Source: Sulfurovum sp. (GTDB taxonomy: Bacteria; Campylobacterota; Campylobacteria; Campylobacterales; Sulfurovaceae). Taken from it: a stretch of 8,047 nucleotides of DNA. Shown here piece by piece: positions 6,328 to 8,047 of the stretch (position 1 is its first letter; each line of letters opens with the position of its first letter). The notes under the pieces were generated by a model. It saw only the letters and a program-made list of their open reading frames with translations, did no database searches and had not been told where the DNA came from. The stretch covers positions 1 through 8,047 of the forward strand of contig JAGGRU010000234.1 of assembly GCA_021159425.1 (NCBI GenBank), read 5' to 3'. Position numbers and translations under genes: made by a program.

Positions 6328-6389
6328 TGTAGGGTCGGTTTACCGACCTTGGCATATATTCAACAAATGGTCGGTAAACCGACCCTACA
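6328..6389 (+). repeat. REP/BIME-like double palindrome between ilvN and lpxD
   Basis: Two perfect 21-base inverted arms (6328-6348 and 6369-6389) flank a 20-base AT-rich spacer. Each arm is itself a small hairpin: GGTCGGT (6333-6339), TT, ACCGACC (6342-6348) on the left, and GGTCGGT (6369-6375), AA, ACCGACC (6378-6384) on the right. GTAG (6329-6332) precedes the left hairpin and its complement CTAC (6385-6388) follows the right one. A GTAG tetranucleotide next to a short hairpin, with two units in opposite orientation, is the known design of REP sequences and BIMEs mobilised by RAYT transposases. No RAYT gene is in the window. The arms are much richer in G+C than their surroundings. No T-run follows, so it is not a standard terminator. 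Confidence 0.85.
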
Positions 6390-6404
6390 CATATAAGGAT
6401 TTAT

Positions 6405-7364
6405 ATGACCTACAAACTCTCCCAAATCATAAAAGATATCGGTTTAAATTTTGAAGATAATGATATAAATATTGATGGTATTCATACCCTCAGTGAAGCA
6501 ACTTCTACACAACTCAGCTTTTTTAATTCAGAAAAATATATGGATCAACTTCCTAAAACGGCAGCAGCAGCAGTATTTATAGAAGAGAAGTATGCCGAAC
6601 TTTTGCCTGCTACTACAGTGGCATTGATCACAGATGAACCTTATCTTAAATTGGCATTGGCATCTAAATTTTTTGCGCATAAACTGGAGACTAAAGGCGG
6701 ACATCCTGAAATGGGTAAAGGATGTGATATAGATAAACGGGTTCGTTTTGGTAAAGATGTGACACTGGGTGATAATGTTATTATCTTGGCGGGATCTTAT
6801 CTTGGAGACAATGTAACAGTAGGTTCAGATACAGTACTCCATCCTAATGTAACACTCTATCATGGAACAAAATTGGGTGAAAGGTGTATTATTCATTCCG
6901 GTACGGTTATAGGTTGTGACGGATATGGTTTCGCACATACAAAACTTGGTGAACATGTGAAGATTTACCAAAATGGTAATGCTCTTGTGGAAGATGATGT
7001 TGAGATAGGGGCTAACTGTACTGTAGACAGAGCGGTGTTTGGTACAACGTATATACGTAAAGGTACAAAACTGGATAACCTTATACAGATCGCACACAAT
7101 TGTGATGTAGGTGAACATACCCTTTGTGCTGCTCAAGTAGGGCTGGCAGGTTCAACGACATTAGGTAGAAATGTTGTTATAGGTGGGCAATCTGCTATTG
7201 CTGGACACTTAAAAGTAGGTGACTTTGTTACACTCGCAGGAAGGTCTGGCGTAACGAAGTCACTTGAAGGTGGAAAAACATATGCTGGTTTTCCTGCCAT
7301 TGACCATAAAACATGGTTGCGAATGCAAGCAAAGATGGCAGGTTTGATTAAACGTAAGAAATAG
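6405..7364 (+). CDS. lpxD: UDP-3-O-acylglucosamine N-acyltransferase
   Basis: A 319-aa trimeric, cytoplasmic acyltransferase that adds the second 3-hydroxyacyl chain from acyl-ACP to UDP-3-O-acylglucosamine in lipid A synthesis. The N-terminal uridine-binding domain (about 1-100) includes [13 protein letters not shown]. Residues of about 105-285 form the left-handed beta-helix of hexapeptide repeats (for example [13 protein letters not shown]). The catalytic His is H231 in NLIQIAHNC (225-233), and the family segments IGCDGYGFA (169-177) and [12 protein letters not shown] (204-215) are present. It ends in a basic helix with [16 protein letters not shown]. Length is slightly below the E. coli enzyme (341 aa). 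AAGGA at 6395-6399 is 5 bases before the ATG. The usual lipid A neighbours (fabZ, lpxA, bamA) are absent here. A REP-like element separates it from ilvN. Confidence 0.96.
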   Translation: MTYKLSQIIKDIGLNFEDNDINIDGIHTLSEATSTQLSFFNSEKYMDQLPKTAAAAVFIEEKYAELLPATTVALITDEPYLKLALASKFFAHKLETKGGHPEMGKGCDIDKRVRFGKDVTLGDNVIILAGSYLGDNVTVGSDTVLHPNVTLYHGTKLGERCIIHSGTVIGCDGYGFAHTKLGEHVKIYQNGNALVEDDVEIGANCTVDRAVFGTTYIRKGTKLDNLIQIAHNCDVGEHTLCAAQVGLAGSTTLGRNVVIGGQSAIAGHLKVGDFVTLAGRSGVTKSLEGGKTYAGFPAIDHKTWLRMQAKMAGLIKRKK

Positions 7365-7375
7365 TTAAATAATTG

Positions 7376-7384
7376 TGATATAAT
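7376..7384 (+). promoter_or_regulatory. Extended -10 promoter for the 76-aa gene
   Basis: TGATATAAT with TATAAT at 7379-7384, 33 bases before the ATG at 7417, in the short AT-rich gap after lpxD. This is the third copy of GTGATATAAT in the window. It suggests the small gene can be transcribed independently of lpxD. No clear -35. Confidence 0.55.
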
Positions 7385-7416
7385 AATTTTAAATATTAAA
7401 CTATAAAGGATCATAA

Positions 7417-7647
7417 ATGAGTGGAACAGTAACAAAAATAGATGAAATGACACTAAGCGGTACAAAAGATGGGAAGATCACTGTAACAACAGTATCAGAA
7501 CCTTATGGATCAAAGAGTGAGAGTGTAGCTAGTATAGGTATTTCTTTACAAGCTGGAGCAGAAGAACCGGATTGGAAAGTGCATATTCCAAAAGCAAATA
7601 TAGATGATGTGATTTCTGCACTACAGGAAGCCAAAAAGAGTCTTTAA
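7417..7647 (+). CDS. Hypothetical 76-aa protein
   Basis: Not recognised. A 76-aa soluble-looking protein without signal peptide, membrane segment or cysteine. The first two thirds are rich in Thr, Ser and Gly with alternating hydrophobic residues (KITVTTVSEPYG, VASIGISLQAG), suggesting beta strands; the last 17 residues (IDDVISALQEAKKSL region) look like a single amphipathic helix. It has its own AAGGA ribosome site (7406-7410, 6 bases before the ATG) and its own extended -10 box, and codon use like its neighbours, so it is very likely a real gene. The stop TAA is at 7645-7647, shortly before a REP-like hairpin. Position next to lpxD gives no reliable functional clue. Confidence 0.8.
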   Translation: MSGTVTKIDEMTLSGTKDGKITVTTVSEPYGSKSESVASIGISLQAGAEEPDWKVHIPKANIDDVISALQEAKKSL

Positions 7648-7663
7648 AAACCCTCTTTTCCCT

Positions 7664-7690
7664 CGTTCCCATGCTCTGCGTGGGAATGCC
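7664..7690 (+). repeat. REP-like hairpin repeat (TTCCCATGC-TCT-GCGTGGGAA)
   Basis: A 9-base stem (7666-7674 with 7678-7686) with one T-G wobble closes a 3-base TCT loop. Flanking bases CG and TGCC match the extended form of a short dispersed repeat that I recall from intergenic regions of many unrelated bacteria; that recall is not a search result. It lies 18 bases after the stop of the 76-aa gene and has no T-run after it. Its sequence is unrelated to the element before lpxD. Confidence 0.7.
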
Positions 7691-7792
7691 TACTTCAATT
7701 TAACCTCTAAAATAAACGAAAAATATTATAGGCAGAACGATCTCCATAAAAGATGACATATAATCGAAAAATAAATGATTGTTTAAAAGAAA

Positions 7793-7869
7793 TGGCGCGG
7801 TGGACGAGACTCGAACTCGCGACCCCCTGCGTGACAGGCAGGTATTCTAACCAACTGAACTACCACCGC
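7793..7869 (-). tRNA. tRNA-Asp (anticodon GUC)
   Basis: On the minus strand a complete 77-base cloverleaf with encoded CCA: acceptor GCGGTGG (7869-7863) pairs with CCACCGC (7803-7797), discriminator G at 7796, CCA at 7795-7793. The anticodon stem CCTGC/GCAGG encloses the loop CTGTCAC, anticodon GTC (complement of 7833-7835). The T arm has the standard GTTCGAGTC. It is downstream of tRNA-Val on the same strand, so both probably come from one transcript. A T-rich run (TTTCTTTT) follows the CCA. Confidence 0.97.
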
Positions 7870-7924
7870 ATACCATAAAAGAACGTAAAATGAACAAAGT
7901 CCATCTTTACTACGCTAACGCTGT

Positions 7925-7980
7925 GTTGTCTTCATCAGACAGCTCTCGCACTAGTGCTTTGAAAATGATAAAATCATTTT
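7925..7980 (-). other. Structured spacer between tRNA-Val and tRNA-Asp
   Basis: The 125-base spacer (7870-7994) contains three closely packed inverted repeats: a 7-base stem with a 5-base loop at 7925-7943 (core TGTCT/AGACA), a perfect 10-base palindrome GCACTAGTGC at 7948-7957, and an AT-only-ended hairpin AAAATGAT/ATCATTTT with a 3-base loop at 7962-7980. The stretch 7905-7958 is clearly less AT-rich than its flanks. These could be processing structures in the tRNA precursor or leftovers of an older sequence; the role is not known. Confidence 0.45.
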
Positions 7981-7994
7981 TAATTACATTGTTA

Positions 7995-8047
7995 TGGTGG
8001 TCGCTACAAGACTCGAACTTGTGACATCTACCTTGTAAGGGTAGCGC
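7995..8047 (-). tRNA. tRNA-Val (anticodon UAC), 5' end cut by window edge
   Basis: The 3' 53 bases are present: encoded CCA (7997-7995), discriminator A, acceptor strand AGCGACC (8005-7999), T arm ACAAG-TTCGAGT-CTTGT, and anticodon arm CTACC-CTTACAA-GGTAG with anticodon TAC (complement of 8035-8037). About 23 bases, comprising the 5' acceptor strand and most of the D arm, lie beyond the edge. Confidence 0.95.

Noticed and set aside
6328..6389. The long inverted repeat as a CRISPR unit or a terminator.
   Set aside because: There are only two inverted units rather than direct repeats with spacers, and no T-run follows; the GTAG-hairpin design fits a REP/BIME better.
6825..7465. Two minus-strand open frames of about 100 codons over lpxD and its downstream gap.
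   Set aside because: Antisense shadows of the lpxD hexapeptide-repeat coding sequence; no family features.
7634..7659. AAAAGAG/CTCTTTT inverted repeat spanning the end of the 76-aa gene as a terminator.
   Set aside because: AT-rich 7-base stem with a 12-base loop and no T-run after it (CCCTCG follows).
7759..7764. TATAAT on the plus strand just before tRNA-Asp, as a promoter for an antisense transcript.
   Set aside because: Isolated box in AT-rich DNA with no gene downstream on that strand and no extended -10; likely chance.
7908..7960. A CUGAUGA string on the minus strand of the tRNA spacer, recalling the hammerhead ribozyme core.
   Set aside because: The second core element (GAAA before the third stem) is missing at a suitable distance, and CUGAUGA lies partly within a simple hairpin (TGTCT/AGACA).

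Overview
The window looks like an ordinary chromosomal stretch of an AT-rich, Gram-negative bacterium. An LpxD gene implies lipid A. The protein flavour (a short single-ACT threonine deaminase, a short Ppx/GppA protein, AAGGA-type ribosome sites, and TATAAT boxes without a clear -35) suggests a Campylobacterota member, perhaps Sulfurovum-like. That placement is inference from recalled similarity, not a database result.

Layout, left to right. The first 551 bases are on the minus strand: the 5' end of a small membrane-protein gene that runs off the left edge, preceded by a CoA-binding (YccU-type) protein gene. A divergent intergenic region of about 125 bases follows. It holds an extended -10 promoter and a possible 33-aa leader ORF. 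From there all genes are on the plus strand: mnmH (tRNA 2-selenouridine synthase), ilvA (threonine ammonia-lyase), a short Ppx/GppA-type phosphatase, ilvB and ilvN (acetolactate synthase large and small subunits), lpxD (lipid A acyltransferase), and an unrecognised 76-aa protein. The right end carries tRNA-Asp(GUC) and the 3' part of tRNA-Val(UAC), both on the minus strand and separated by a structured spacer.

Functionally, IlvA makes 2-oxobutanoate. IlvBN condenses it with pyruvate (isoleucine branch), or condenses two pyruvates (valine/leucine branch). The window therefore holds the committed steps of branched-chain amino acid synthesis, with a phosphatase-family gene lying between them. 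ilvB and ilvN are translationally coupled through a TAATG overlap and a near-perfect Shine-Dalgarno.

The non-coding part is more distinctive than the genes. There is a perfect double-hairpin REP/BIME-like element between ilvN and lpxD, a second unrelated REP-like hairpin after the 76-aa gene, a heptanucleotide A/T tandem repeat directly upstream of the phosphatase gene, and the same 10-base box (GTGATATAAT) ahead of three genes. I see no CRISPR array, transposase gene, phage gene or defence system, and nothing that amounts to a new multi-gene system. No gene-free stretch exceeds 300 bases; the longest is the 165 bases before ilvB.
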